From NCBI GenBank assembly GCA_022823945.1, contig JAJEBK010000010.1:1-55319 (forward strand): 55,319 nt of DNA. The letters are read 5' to 3'. Positions 1-8,480 of the stretch are shown piece after piece (position 1 is the first letter of the stretch; each line of letters starts with the position of its first letter). Under the pieces are notes generated by a model that ran no database searches, was not told the DNA's origin, and saw only the letters and a program-made list of their open reading frames with translations. The position numbers and the translations under genes are program-made. This stretch comes from Anaerolineae bacterium (GTDB lineage: Bacteria > Chloroflexota > Anaerolineae > Aggregatilineales > Phototrophicaceae).

Positions 1-67
1 CGCCACGAATGATTTCCAGCACGATCCTGACTTTCGTCTCCGGTGTGTACTTGCGATGCCTTCCCAT
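1..67 (-). CDS. IS3-family transposase OrfA, N-terminal fragment
   Basis: The minus strand opens with an ATG at 67 and reads MGRHRKYTPETKVRIVLEII before running off the left edge of the window. This is the usual start of the helix-turn-helix OrfA protein of IS3-family elements, which binds the element's ends and is joined to the DDE OrfB by frameshifting. Only 22 residues are visible, so the subgroup and intactness cannot be judged. The matching terminal repeat lies just upstream at about 114-137, which supports a real insertion sequence and not a chance match. Confidence 0.75.
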   Translation of the reverse strand, partial: MGRHRKYTPETKVRIVLEIIRG

Positions 68-138
68 AGGGCTGTCTCCGTCCCTGTGCATCCAGTATAC
101 TCTCTTTACTAGGTGTCCAGTTTTTCGGGACCACTACA
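1..138 (-). mobile_element. Right end of an IS3-like insertion sequence, truncated by the window edge
   Basis: Upstream of the OrfA start the sequence read on the minus strand from about 137 begins TGTAGTGGTCCCGAAAAACT and continues GGACAC. This is a typical IS3-family terminal inverted repeat (a TGT/TGA start followed by a CCCGAAAAACTGGAC-like core). A TATACT -10-like box sits at about 95-100 read on the plus strand. The other end and the target duplication lie outside the window, so element length and family subgroup are unknown. Confidence 0.65.
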
Positions 139-139
139 A

Positions 140-375
140 CCACTCCCCCAGCCCCTCCCCGACGAGTCAGGGAGGGTAGCCAAAGCCCGCTTTCCCCAGA
201 CTCGTCGAGGGACTGAAGGTGTGTGATAAGCCCCTCCCTCATTTTGGGGGAGGGGTTTGGGGTGGGGGTCTAGCCTCCCCCTGACCTGTCGGGGGGACCG
301 AGGGGGGTGTCGAAGCGGGCGAGTCATCGTCTCCCCCCTACACGCGGCTGTCGGGCAGACCGAGGGGGTGCGCCG
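140..375. repeat. Cluster of C/G-rich dispersed repeat units
   Basis: This gene-free stretch between the insertion sequence and htpG is made of degenerate copies of one unit. GACGAGTCAGGG occurs at 161-172, an inverted relative CTCGTCGAGGGAC at about 201-213, and a longer inverted copy at 274-307. The 274-307 segment, reverse complemented, matches 14604-14637 over about 34 bp with roughly four mismatches. It also contains runs of C or G. The two short open frames crossing it are shadows with no codon logic. I see no RNA gene or promoter that can be defended here. Confidence 0.7.
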
Positions 376-444
376 CAAATTCTAATGTACATCTGAGGCG
401 CAAGTGATTACACTGCTGGCGCGCAATTTGTCTGAGGATCCACC

Positions 445-2403
445 ATGAGCGAAAAACTCACTTTTCAAGCTGAAACGCAGCAGTTGCTGGATATCTTGAT
501 CCACTCGCTGTATACCGAGAAAGAGATTTTCCTGCGCGAGTTGATCTCGAACGCGTCTGACGCGCTCAACCGCCTGCAATTTGAGATGTTGACCAACGCC
601 GACCTGCTGGACGCCGATGCCGAGCTGGCGATTCGCATAACGCTGGACGAAGACGCCAAGACCTTGACCATCAGCGACACAGGTGTTGGTATGGACCGCG
701 CCGAGATCATCGCCGGTTTGGGCACAATCGCCAAGTCGGGCGCAAGAGCCTTCATCGAAGCCATGCGCGAGCAGCCCGAAAGCGCCAGTGATATTATCGG
801 GCAATTTGGCGTCGGCTTTTATTCGGCATTCATGGTGGCGCGGCAGGTGGATGTCGTCTCGCGCTCGTTTCGGCCCGATGACGAAGCGGTGATGTGGACA
901 GCCACCGGCGGCACCGACTACACGCTCGCGCCTGCCGAAAAGACAACGCGCGGCACGGATGTCGTCATCCATCTTCAAGACGACGCGGTCGAATTCGCGC
1001 GCGAGTTCCGCATCAAAGACATCATCCGCCGGCATTCAGATTATGTCGCCTTCCCCATTTATGTTGGCGATGATGAAGAAGCGACCAACAAGCAGCAAGC
1101 TGTCTGGCGGCGCAGCCCGGGCGAACTTGAAGACGCAGACTACGACAGCTTCTACAAGATGCTGACCATGGACTTTGGCGGGGCGGCGCATCACCTGCAT
1201 ATTCGCGCCGATGTGCCCATGCAATTTTATGCCTTGCTCTATCTCCCCGGCTCCAGCCAGCCCAATATGTTCAGCCCGCGCAAAGACCCTGGCTTGAAGC
1301 TGTATGCGCGCAAGGTTCTCATTGAAGAGTACAACCGCGAGCTGCTGCCCGAATACCTCAGCTTCGTGCAAGGCGTCGTGGACAGCGAAGACCTGCCCCT
1401 CAGCGTCAGCCGCGAAAGCATCCAGGCCACGCGCGTCATGACCAGCCTGAAAAAGACCATCACGCGGCGCATCTTGTCCGAGCTGAAACGTATGGCGAAG
1501 AACAATCGTGACAAATACCTGCCCATCTTTCAGGAATTCGGCGCTTGGCTCAAGCAAGGCCTGGTCGTAGAGAGCGACGACCGCGGCGACCTCGAGCCAC
1601 TGCTCTTCTTCCAGACCACACACGATGACGACCCCGGCCAGTATCATTCCCTGGATGACTATGTCGGGCGCATGGCAGACAAGCAATCCGATATCTTCTA
1701 CATCATCGCCGATGACTACAGCAGCGGCGCGCGCAGCCCACACCTGGACGCGTTTCGTCAGCGCGATATTGAAGTGCTGTACTTCACGCATCCGGTCGAT
1801 GCCATGCTGCCCATGGGCTTGCCAGAGTATAAAGAGCACAAGCTGGTCAGCGTCGATTCGGCAGATTTGGACCTCGGCGAAATCGGCGCAGTGGCTGAGG
1901 CGGACGAGGCTCCGCGCGAACCGCTGGCTGATGATGCCTTCGCAGACCTGAAGAGCCGCGTGCAGCAGACGCTCGGCGAGCGGATCAGCGATGTGCGCGA
2001 GAGCAACGCGCTGGTCGACAATCCCGCCCGCCTGGTCAGCGATGACGAAGCCAGCAGCCGCCACATGTACCGCATCAATCGCCTGCTGGACAAAGACTAT
2101 GAGCTGCCAGTCAAAGCGCTGGAGTTGAACGCGCGTCATCCATTGATGCACAACCTCAGCAGCCTGATCGTGTCTGGCGGCGATGAAGCGCTTGTAGAAG
2201 CGGTGATCGAGCAGGTCTTTGAAACCGCGCTGCTGCAAGACGGCATCCATCCCGACCCTTCCAGCATGGCGCAGCGGCTGACTCTGCTGATGCAAGCGGC
2301 GACAGGCTCGCCCTTCCAAGCCCCCTCGCCCCCGCCCGGCAGCTCAGGCAAGAAGCTGAAAATAGACGAGCCTGGCGCAGAGACCCGGCTGGAAAGTGAC
2401 TAG
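445..2403 (+). CDS. htpG: Chaperone HtpG (Hsp90)
   Basis: A 652-residue Hsp90 homologue, close to the usual bacterial length. The N-terminal GHKL ATPase domain shows FLRELISNASDAL at about 29-41 (catalytic Glu32, Asn36), SDTGVGMD at about 77-84 (nucleotide-binding Asp78) and the glycine-rich lid motif QFGVGFYSAF near 120. The middle and C-terminal dimerisation domains follow without a break. It acts as a cytosolic ATP-dependent chaperone. The start is set by GAGGATCC-ACC just before the ATG. It stands alone, with 96 bp before the next gene. The C-terminal 30 residues are Pro/Ser/Gly-rich and look poorly structured. Confidence 0.97.
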   Translation: MSEKLTFQAETQQLLDILIHSLYTEKEIFLRELISNASDALNRLQFEMLTNADLLDADAELAIRITLDEDAKTLTISDTGVGMDRAEIIAGLGTIAKSGARAFIEAMREQPESASDIIGQFGVGFYSAFMVARQVDVVSRSFRPDDEAVMWTATGGTDYTLAPAEKTTRGTDVVIHLQDDAVEFAREFRIKDIIRRHSDYVAFPIYVGDDEEATNKQQAVWRRSPGELEDADYDSFYKMLTMDFGGAAHHLHIRADVPMQFYALLYLPGSSQPNMFSPRKDPGLKLYARKVLIEEYNRELLPEYLSFVQGVVDSEDLPLSVSRESIQATRVMTSLKKTITRRILSELKRMAKNNRDKYLPIFQEFGAWLKQGLVVESDDRGDLEPLLFFQTTHDDDPGQYHSLDDYVGRMADKQSDIFYIIADDYSSGARSPHLDAFRQRDIEVLYFTHPVDAMLPMGLPEYKEHKLVSVDSADLDLGEIGAVAEADEAPREPLADDAFADLKSRVQQTLGERISDVRESNALVDNPARLVSDDEASSRHMYRINRLLDKDYELPVKALELNARHPLMHNLSSLIVSGGDEALVEAVIEQVFETALLQDGIHPDPSSMAQRLTLLMQAATGSPFQAPSPPPGSSGKKLKIDEPGAETRLESD

Positions 2404-2499
2404 GGCTGATAGCTGTTCTATGCCTGTTGCGCCTAGCAAGAGTCTCTGCTGCCGCATGGCGAACTTGGATTGACTTGGCAATGAAGGAGTCGAAAGTCC

Positions 2500-5064
2500 G
2501 TGACCGAGTATGAAGCGATTGATTCTCAAGCCAATGTGGAAAACAGCGCCGGAGGAAAACCTCTAACCATCATCCGCTCGCAAGACCGCCCGACCGCGCT
2601 GCGCTTGCAAATGCAATTTCAGCTGCCCACAGAGTCCTTTTGGAAGCAACAGACCAAGCTGCTCTTCTATGCGGTTGCCGTGCTTTGCGGGCTGGTTGGC
2701 AATTCCATTTGGCAATACGAGCGCGACTTTGAAAAAGGCGGCTTTTGGTTGTGGGCGGCTTTCTTTATCTGGCTCTTCACGGAGGCTTATTACAACCGGG
2801 CGCTACTCATTGCTTGGTGGAAGGCGCATGATCGACTAAAGAAAGCCCGTTGGCTGGCGCGCATCTTGCCATTGGGCATCGGCTTGTCCGGCGTCTTGCT
2901 GATGGTCGATTCAATGTCGGTGGAAGCAGAAGCTATTCGCGGCTTGCTGGAGATTGCTTTCAGCCGCTTCGCGCTAGCTTTGTTGCTGTGGGTCCTTATA
3001 GAGCTCGTGGCTTGGTGGCTGCGCCGCCGCGCCCGCAGAGACCCTGGCTTTGCAAGTCTTTGGGCACCGCAAGCGCCTGTCGAAGTCATCACGGAGCCAG
3101 AGCAGCGGACGGAAAGCCGCTCTCGCCTTCAGCTAGTGGCGCAACACTTGCGCAGAGAGTTTAGCATGGTTCGGCTCGCGCTCGCGCTAGTGGCGACGAT
3201 ATCGAGCATAGCGTTGTGGCAAGACGCTGACGACAACCGGGTCAGCGGAGCGATGATCCTATTGTGGTTCATCAACGCAGGGCTTTGGGCGGCGGTCTTT
3301 GCGCCGGCTGGCGGCAACCCCATCACCTATGTTGGGCAGCGATGGCAGGCTTTCCACCGCATTCAATGGTCTCGGCACATGGGCGTCCTGCTGGCATTGG
3401 GGCTGATTATGTGCCTCGGCGCTAGCTTTCGCTTTTCCCAGTTGAACGAAATTCCAGCAGATATGTTCGTCGATCATGTTGAGAAGATCACCGATGCTTA
3501 TCGCGTTTCGCAAGGCGAATACGAGATCTTCTATTCGAATAATGGCGGCAGAGAGCCAATCCACATGCACCTCATCGCTGCTCTTGCCTCGCTGCCAGGC
3601 TTCGGCTTCAACTTTTTCACGCTCAAGTTTCTATCTGGTATCATCAGCCTGCTCACCTTGCCTGTGCTCTATTGGATGAGCATCGAATTGCTAGGCGAGC
3701 AGCGGCGGGAATTAGGCATTGCCGTTGGTTTGATGCTCACTGGTTTAATGGCGGCGAGCTGGGCGCATGTCTTTATCACGCGCGAAGGGCTGCGCTTTAT
3801 CATGCCACCTTTGTTCGCCGCGGTCTTCATGATTTATGCCGCCCGCGCAATGCGGCGCAACCAGCGCAGCGATTATGTGAAAGTCGGGCTGACGATAGGC
3901 TTCGGCATGTATGCCTATCAGTCCCTGCGTATCATGCCGGTGGTCTTCGTTGCGGTCATCCTGGTTACTTTGCTCCTGCGCAATGTATCCTGGCGCGAGC
4001 GGGCGCGGTATAGCTATCACCTGGTGGTGGCGGGCTTCGTCGCCTTCATGGTCTTCTTGCCGATGTTCCGCTTCATGCTGATATGGCCCCAGAATTTCTG
4101 GCGGCGCACAATAGTTTCCATGGCTGGCTATGGGGTCGAGAATGAAGATATCTTGACCGTGATCGCTGGCAACCTCAGCTCACTGATGCAGAATATCCGC
4201 GATGCCATGCTCATGTTCAACTGGCGGGGCGACCACTTTCCGTGGAAGTTCCTGCATGAAACGCCGGAGATGGATATCCTTGTCGGCAGCTTCCTGATAC
4301 TCGGCGTGGCGGCTTGGCTGGTGCAGATGCTGCGCTCGCGGGACCCTGTCCTGTGGGCGATGCCAATCATCATCGTGATCTTGCTGCTGCCTTCTGCCTT
4401 GGGCGTTGCCGCTCCCTGGCTGGAAAACCCTAATTTTGCGCGAGCCTCCGGCGCATTCCCCTTCGTGTACATGGTCGCTGCGCTGCCCCTCGGTGTCATT
4501 GCGCTGCACCTGCTACAGACAATGCCGCGTCCGCTCGCCCTCACTTTAGCGGTGCTGCTCTTCAGCGGGGCGATCCTCTTCGCAAACCATCGCAATACAG
4601 AAATCTATTTCAAGGCTTGGCATCTGCATGATGCGCACAGCAACCGGCGCGTTCCCTATAGCGAGGCAGGCAACTACCTGCGCGGGTTCGCCGAAAGCGA
4701 CGGTGCCTATGGCAATGCCTTTCTCGTCGCCGCCCCGCATGGCTGGGACCATCGCCTGCTCGCTGTGGAGTCGGGCGATAGGCAATGGCGCAATGTGCTT
4801 TGGCTGCCTGAATTGCCCGAACTACTTTCTCGCGCGCTGCTTGAAGAGGCAGAGTACCCCTTGGATCCCGACCGCGCTCTGCTATTTTTCTATGTGGAGC
4901 ATGACACAGAAGCGCTCATAAGACTGCGGGAATACTTCCCAACGGGCTATTCGCAAACGCGGGTAGCCTACAATGGCATCCCGTATTTTGTCTACCATGT
5001 GCCGCCATTGGGGCTGGAAAACTTGTACCAGGTTATCCTTGACCATGGGCAGGGCTTTGGTTGA
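2500..5064 (+). CDS. Large multi-pass GT39/PMT-like glycosyltransferase
   Basis: An 854-residue integral membrane protein. About 290 N-terminal residues hold several extra transmembrane helices and a charged cytoplasmic stretch; the rest resembles ArnT/PMT-type GT-C enzymes, which move a sugar from a polyprenol-phosphate donor at the outer face of the membrane. An acidic loop (IPADMFVDHVEKI, about 319-331) and a following GREPIHMHLIAAL segment correspond to the catalytic first extracytoplasmic loop of the family. The GTG start is chosen because AAGGAG lies about ten bases upstream. The C-terminal 150 residues are a soluble extracytoplasmic domain. Substrate is unknown. Confidence 0.8.
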   Translation: MTEYEAIDSQANVENSAGGKPLTIIRSQDRPTALRLQMQFQLPTESFWKQQTKLLFYAVAVLCGLVGNSIWQYERDFEKGGFWLWAAFFIWLFTEAYYNRALLIAWWKAHDRLKKARWLARILPLGIGLSGVLLMVDSMSVEAEAIRGLLEIAFSRFALALLLWVLIELVAWWLRRRARRDPGFASLWAPQAPVEVITEPEQRTESRSRLQLVAQHLRREFSMVRLALALVATISSIALWQDADDNRVSGAMILLWFINAGLWAAVFAPAGGNPITYVGQRWQAFHRIQWSRHMGVLLALGLIMCLGASFRFSQLNEIPADMFVDHVEKITDAYRVSQGEYEIFYSNNGGREPIHMHLIAALASLPGFGFNFFTLKFLSGIISLLTLPVLYWMSIELLGEQRRELGIAVGLMLTGLMAASWAHVFITREGLRFIMPPLFAAVFMIYAARAMRRNQRSDYVKVGLTIGFGMYAYQSLRIMPVVFVAVILVTLLLRNVSWRERARYSYHLVVAGFVAFMVFLPMFRFMLIWPQNFWRRTIVSMAGYGVENEDILTVIAGNLSSLMQNIRDAMLMFNWRGDHFPWKFLHETPEMDILVGSFLILGVAAWLVQMLRSRDPVLWAMPIIIVILLLPSALGVAAPWLENPNFARASGAFPFVYMVAALPLGVIALHLLQTMPRPLALTLAVLLFSGAILFANHRNTEIYFKAWHLHDAHSNRRVPYSEAGNYLRGFAESDGAYGNAFLVAAPHGWDHRLLAVESGDRQWRNVLWLPELPELLSRALLEEAEYPLDPDRALLFFYVEHDTEALIRLREYFPTGYSQTRVAYNGIPYFVYHVPPLGLENLYQVILDHGQGFG

Positions 5065-5101
5065 GTATCGTCAGTGTGAGCAGGATAGCGTAGAGGCCAC
5101 A

Positions 5102-5527
5102 ATGGCAGCGAACAAAACCACCCGCAACGATGGCGATGTGCTGGCTTATCTGCAATCGGTAGCCAACCAACGCCGCCGCGAAGACAGCCTGATCGTGCTG
5201 GACTTGATGGGCGAGGTAACTGGATTGCCGGCGGAGATGTGGGGCACGAGCATCGTCGGCTTCGGCAGCTATCATTACAAATACGCAAGCGGGCGCGAAG
5301 GCGACTTCATGCTGACCGGCTTTGCACCGCGCAAGCAGGCGTTGACGCTCTACATCATGGGCGGGCACGAGCGCTACGCAGAGTTGTTTGCCAGGCTGGG
5401 CAAGCACCGCACCGGGAAATCCTGCCTCTACATCAACAAGCTGACTGATGTCGACCTGGAGGTGCTGCGCGAGATCATCGCCGTATCGGTCGCGTTCATG
5501 CGCAGCGAGCACCCGTCCAGCAATTGA
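5102..5527 (+). CDS. DUF1801 family protein
   Basis: A 141-residue protein beginning MAANKTTRN. It carries the DUF1801 (YdhG-like) pattern: a helical start with DVLAYLQSVANQRRREDS, then WGTSIVGFGSYHYKYASGREGDF and KQALTLYIMGGHERYAELFARLGKHRTGKSC written across the core. The open frame extends 43 codons further upstream inside the previous gene, but those codons are out of frame with it and meaningless, and AGAGG sits six bases before the chosen ATG. Family members are small, soluble and of no firmly established function. It probably shares a transcript with the upstream glycosyltransferase (37 bp gap). Confidence 0.85.
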   Translation: MAANKTTRNDGDVLAYLQSVANQRRREDSLIVLDLMGEVTGLPAEMWGTSIVGFGSYHYKYASGREGDFMLTGFAPRKQALTLYIMGGHERYAELFARLGKHRTGKSCLYINKLTDVDLEVLREIIAVSVAFMRSEHPSSN

Positions 5528-5600
5528 CGCGCGCAACAGCCCGCCCATTTTTGCGTATCACACTGCAAGCCACCATAGCCGGGCTTGGGTGTATAATGAA

Positions 5601-6170
5601 ATGTGGAAAATGATGACCAGCACGAGTTCGGGCGCGATGGACGGATTGAGACTACTCGGTCAAATCGGCAAAGGCATTGTCAAAGCCATGCAGTTGGTTG
5701 GCAAGGGCGTCGGTGCGACCGGGCAAGCCATAAACGAAGGCGCAGTTGCAGTGAGGACAGCCATGCCAGTTACAGAAGTGACTTCGGTGTTCAACACCAC
5801 CGACGAGACCATTCGTTTCGTCAATCAGGAACAGCCGCGCGACAGCAAGGAAATCTTGCCCCAAAGCGCAGTCTCGATGAAGACAGCCAAGACATCCGGT
5901 GCCTGGGTGCCCTGGTTTCATCCGCCGCGCTTTGCCCCATTCAGCAAAAAGCGTATGGAAGTCGTGGTCGATGACCTGCCCGTCATCTACATCTGGCAGC
6001 GCGACGACCACATTTACTGGTGCAACCGCCTGGACAGCCAGGGCAATCCCGCCAAAGCCTATGAAGTGCCAGGTATCTCGCATGTTGGCGGCAAGCGCAT
6101 GTTGGTGGTGCGCAACGACCCCGAAAATGGCTACAGCGCCTTTCTGAGCGAAAGTGTCGAGAACAAGTAG
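5601..6170 (+). CDS. Hypothetical protein, no family recognised
   Basis: A protein of 189 residues if the ATG at 5601 is used; an ATG at 5610 (MMTSTSSG) is an alternative. A perfect TATAAT lies at 5592-5597, so transcription would begin at about 5603-5608, which favours the 5610 start on a leaderless transcript. Residues about 14-55 form a Gly/Lys/Ala-rich amphipathic stretch (LLGQIGKGIVKAMQLVGKGV) that could lie on a membrane. The rest is a soluble domain containing two tryptophan clusters (GAWVPWFHPP, YIWQRDDHIYWC). I cannot assign a function. It stands alone with 70-160 bp gaps on either side. Confidence 0.6.
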   Translation: MWKMMTSTSSGAMDGLRLLGQIGKGIVKAMQLVGKGVGATGQAINEGAVAVRTAMPVTEVTSVFNTTDETIRFVNQEQPRDSKEILPQSAVSMKTAKTSGAWVPWFHPPRFAPFSKKRMEVVVDDLPVIYIWQRDDHIYWCNRLDSQGNPAKAYEVPGISHVGGKRMLVVRNDPENGYSAFLSESVENK

Positions 6171-6330
6171 CTGTGCTTGATCACTTCCATCATCTCTGTG
6201 AAGGTCTTCGCGCATGACCAGATCTGGTTGGCACAAACGGTGCCGATACAGTGGGCTGCGGGGTTGGCGCACCCACGCTTTGCGACACTTCTAGCCTGGC
6301 GACAAGAAAACGCAATTTCAGGAGAAAAAC

Positions 6331-6714
6331 ATGATCAACCGGGTAGGCACAGTGTGCATCTTTGTGGAAGATCAAGACCGCGCCAAAGCCTTCTATACCG
6401 AGAATCTGGGCATGCAGTTGATCAGCGATGACGAGATATTTCCTGGCGCTGGTTCACGTTGGCTGGCGGTTGCGCCGGCCGGAGCTGAAACGCAGATCGT
6501 CTTGTACAAGTTCGACGAAAACTGGGAGCACTATCGTTCGACCTTCCAGCAGACACAGTCGCTCACCGTACAATGCGAAGATATCAACGCGACCTACCAA
6601 CTCTACAAAGAGCGCGGCGTGGAGTTCATCGGCGAGCCTGAAACACAATTTTGGGGCACTTTCGTCATGTTAAAAGATTGCGAGGGCAATTCGCTCATCC
6701 TGGTTCAGGTCTGA
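6331..6714 (+). CDS. VOC (glyoxalase/bleomycin-resistance fold) protein
   Basis: A 127-residue vicinal-oxygen-chelate protein. It opens with VGTVCIFVEDQDRAKAFYTENLGM, the standard first beta-alpha-beta-beta-beta module, and ends with GNSLILVQV, the usual final strand. A glutamate (CEGNSLIL) is in the place of the second-module metal ligand. Family members include lyases, isomerases and antibiotic-binding proteins; the substrate cannot be told from sequence. CAGGAG lies eight bases before the ATG. Its TGA overlaps by one base the ATG of the next gene, so the two are translationally coupled. Confidence 0.88.
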   Translation: MINRVGTVCIFVEDQDRAKAFYTENLGMQLISDDEIFPGAGSRWLAVAPAGAETQIVLYKFDENWEHYRSTFQQTQSLTVQCEDINATYQLYKERGVEFIGEPETQFWGTFVMLKDCEGNSLILVQV

Positions 6715-7202
6715 TGCCTTTTGATTTGCTGGCGCTGTCACAGCAAGTCGGCGCGGCATTGACAGCCAGCGGCTCCTCTATCTGCGCGGCTGAATCGTGC
6801 ACGGGCGGGCTGGTGCTCAGCACATTGACAGACCTGGCGGGCAGTTCCGCCTATGTTTTGGGCGGCCTCGTTACCTATTCCAATGAGGCAAAAATGCGCT
6901 TTTTGGACGTGCGCGAGGCGACGTTGATTGAGCATGGCGCGGTCAGCAGGTCAACAGCTGCAGAAATGGCCCGTGGCGCGCAGAAAATCTTCGACAGTGA
7001 CTTTGCCCTCAGCGTAACCGGCATCGCGGGACCGGGTGGCGCAACTGTCGATAAACCGGTCGGCTTGACCTATATTGGGCTGGCGGGGCAGGTTGGTATC
7101 TTGAAAGTGGAGCGGTACATTTGGTCGGGTGGCCGCATAGAAAACAAACAGCGCAGTGTAGCGGCAGCATTGAAATTGTTGCTGAGCGAATTGCCTGGCT
7201 AG
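6714..7202 (+). CDS. pncC: Nicotinamide-nucleotide amidase (PncC / CinA C-terminal domain)
   Basis: A 162-residue stand-alone CinA C-terminal domain. It hydrolyses nicotinamide mononucleotide to nicotinate mononucleotide and ammonia in the pyridine nucleotide cycle. Diagnostic motifs are ICAAESCTGGLVLSTLTDLAG with the catalytic Ser at about 23, GGLVTYSNEAKMRFLDV, and SVTGIAGPGGATVDKPVG. The start is the ATG that overlaps the previous stop (TGATG) and not the upstream frame inside the VOC gene. Its TAG shares bases with the TAG of the convergent Uma2 gene in a CTAG tetramer at 7199-7202. Confidence 0.93.
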   Translation: MPFDLLALSQQVGAALTASGSSICAAESCTGGLVLSTLTDLAGSSAYVLGGLVTYSNEAKMRFLDVREATLIEHGAVSRSTAAEMARGAQKIFDSDFALSVTGIAGPGGATVDKPVGLTYIGLAGQVGILKVERYIWSGGRIENKQRSVAAALKLLLSELPG

Positions 7203-7798
7203 TTCCGCGCCAAATCTCCAGAGACACCGGCATACACCAGCGCCATTGGCAGTTCGATGTGTAGCGGGGCAAGTGGAATGCGATCGTTCAGGCTGTCAAA
7301 GGTTTGCAGCAGCCAGCCATCATCGGCGCGCGTATGCAATTCGGCGAAGATGCGCTGCTGGTCGATGATGAGGCAGGCGCGCAGTGACGGCAGCGACTTG
7401 TAAAGGTCCAATTTCCAGCCGCGGTCGTCCTCCATAGAAGATGGTGAGGTTACTTCAATAACCAGGATCGGGTTTAACAGCGCCAATCTGCCGTCATCGG
7501 CAAAGCGCCTTTCGCCACAAACTACGCTTGCATCGGGATAAACGGCATTGTGCTCATCAATGCGCACGAGCATATCGCTGTTAAGCGTGCCACAGTCTTT
7601 TCCCCTCAAGCGAAAATGGATTTCGGCCAAGACATTTACAGCGATTTCACTATGTGCGTCTGTTCCTCCAGCCATGTTGTAGATTCTGCCGGCAACGAGT
7701 TGATGCTTGATCTGGGCGGTTTCTTCAAATGAAAGGAACTCGCCCAACGTCCACTTGACCGTCACTTTTTCCGCGAGCGCGGGTGCTGTCGCTGCCAT
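7199..7798 (-). CDS. Uma2 family protein (DUF820, putative PD-(D/E)XK nuclease)
   Basis: A 199-residue Uma2/DUF820 protein. It shows the family's N-terminal KWTLGEFLSFEE with ELVAGRIYNM-like following strand, the central YPDASVVCGERR, and the nuclease-like core NPILVIEVTSPSSMEDDRGWKLDLY, in which the Glu-x-Thr-Ser-Pro replaces a strict ExK. These proteins are abundant in cyanobacteria and Chloroflexota, and their biological role is unsettled. The ATG at 7798 is preferred because GGGAAGGG lies about eight bases upstream; the frame could extend seven codons to a TTG. Confidence 0.85.
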   Translation of the reverse strand: MAATAPALAEKVTVKWTLGEFLSFEETAQIKHQLVAGRIYNMAGGTDAHSEIAVNVLAEIHFRLRGKDCGTLNSDMLVRIDEHNAVYPDASVVCGERRFADDGRLALLNPILVIEVTSPSSMEDDRGWKLDLYKSLPSLRACLIIDQQRIFAELHTRADDGWLLQTFDSLNDRIPLAPLHIELPMALVYAGVSGDLARN

Positions 7799-7862
7799 CA
7801 GAACAACCCTTCCCACCAACTTGCTGCATACAGCCCGCAGTATAGCAGACTACCCGGTCAGC

Positions 7863-8336
7863 TCACCACAAGCCCAGTGTCGCGCGCAGGATGCCAAACT
7901 CGCCGATGTGATACGCATTGTGCGCGGCCACGATCAAGATCTCGCGCAGGATGCTGTGCCCTGGCTCGCCATGGGGGATCTGCGCAACCAGGTCACGCGC
8001 TGGATCTTCCGCAATCGCCACCAGCGCTGCCAAATCTGCTTTGAAGCGCGCAATCGTATTCCGCCAGCTCGCCTCGTCCGCCTGCGAATCGGGCGGGGGC
8101 CAATACGCTTCGGGGAATTTCCTGTAAACATAATCGGGATTTTGCATGTAATCGAGGATGTCGGCTTGGGCGATGCGCAAATGCTCCAGCAAGCGCCAGA
8201 AAGTGTAAGGCACACCAGGCGGCCGCGTGTTGAAATGCGCTGCGGGAAAGTTGGCGATGGCATCATCAAAGCTTTGGTGAGCCTGGCGAACAGTCAAGGC
8301 GTTGACGAGTTGCTGCCGCGAGTGCTGATCGTTCAT
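7863..8336 (-). CDS. DinB family putative metal-dependent protein
   Basis: A 157-residue four-helix DinB/YfiT-like protein. The three histidines that bind a divalent metal in this superfamily appear as LLEHLRIAQ (about 52), and two in AAHNAYHIGEFGILR near 140-146. Members act in bacillithiol/mycothiol-dependent thiol transfer or have unknown roles. A very strong AAGGAGG lies seven bases before the ATG. The gene is divergent from the TPR pair with 144 bp between starts. Confidence 0.85.
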   Translation of the reverse strand: MNDQHSRQQLVNALTVRQAHQSFDDAIANFPAAHFNTRPPGVPYTFWRLLEHLRIAQADILDYMQNPDYVYRKFPEAYWPPPDSQADEASWRNTIARFKADLAALVAIAEDPARDLVAQIPHGEPGHSILREILIVAAHNAYHIGEFGILRATLGLW

Positions 8337-8424
8337 GGATTGCCTCCTTGGCTATTGGTATCTCGCGCGGCTTGTCTGGAGTATAGTCGCGGTTGCGCGG
8401 CGGAGTTTTTTTGCGGGCAAAGGC

Positions 8425-8454
8425 TTGCGAAGCGCCGGCGACTTGCGATATACT
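8425..8454 (+). promoter_or_regulatory. Promoter for the first TPR gene
   Basis: TTGCGA at 8425-8430, an 18 bp spacer, and TATACT at 8449-8454 fit a housekeeping sigma factor promoter. Transcription would start near 8461, leaving a leader of about 20 bases before the ATG at 8481. Seen by eye only. Confidence 0.55.
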
Positions 8455-8480
8455 GACAGTGAGTTATGGGGGGGGTGGAC

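Noticed and set aside
140..375. Possible CRISPR-like or structured RNA in the C/G-rich cluster
   Set aside because: Units are few, degenerate, in both orientations and unevenly spaced, with no cas genes. It behaves as a dispersed repeat.
1036..2319. Minus-strand frame of 427 codons opposite htpG
   Set aside because: htpG is certain, and this frame has no recognisable protein features.
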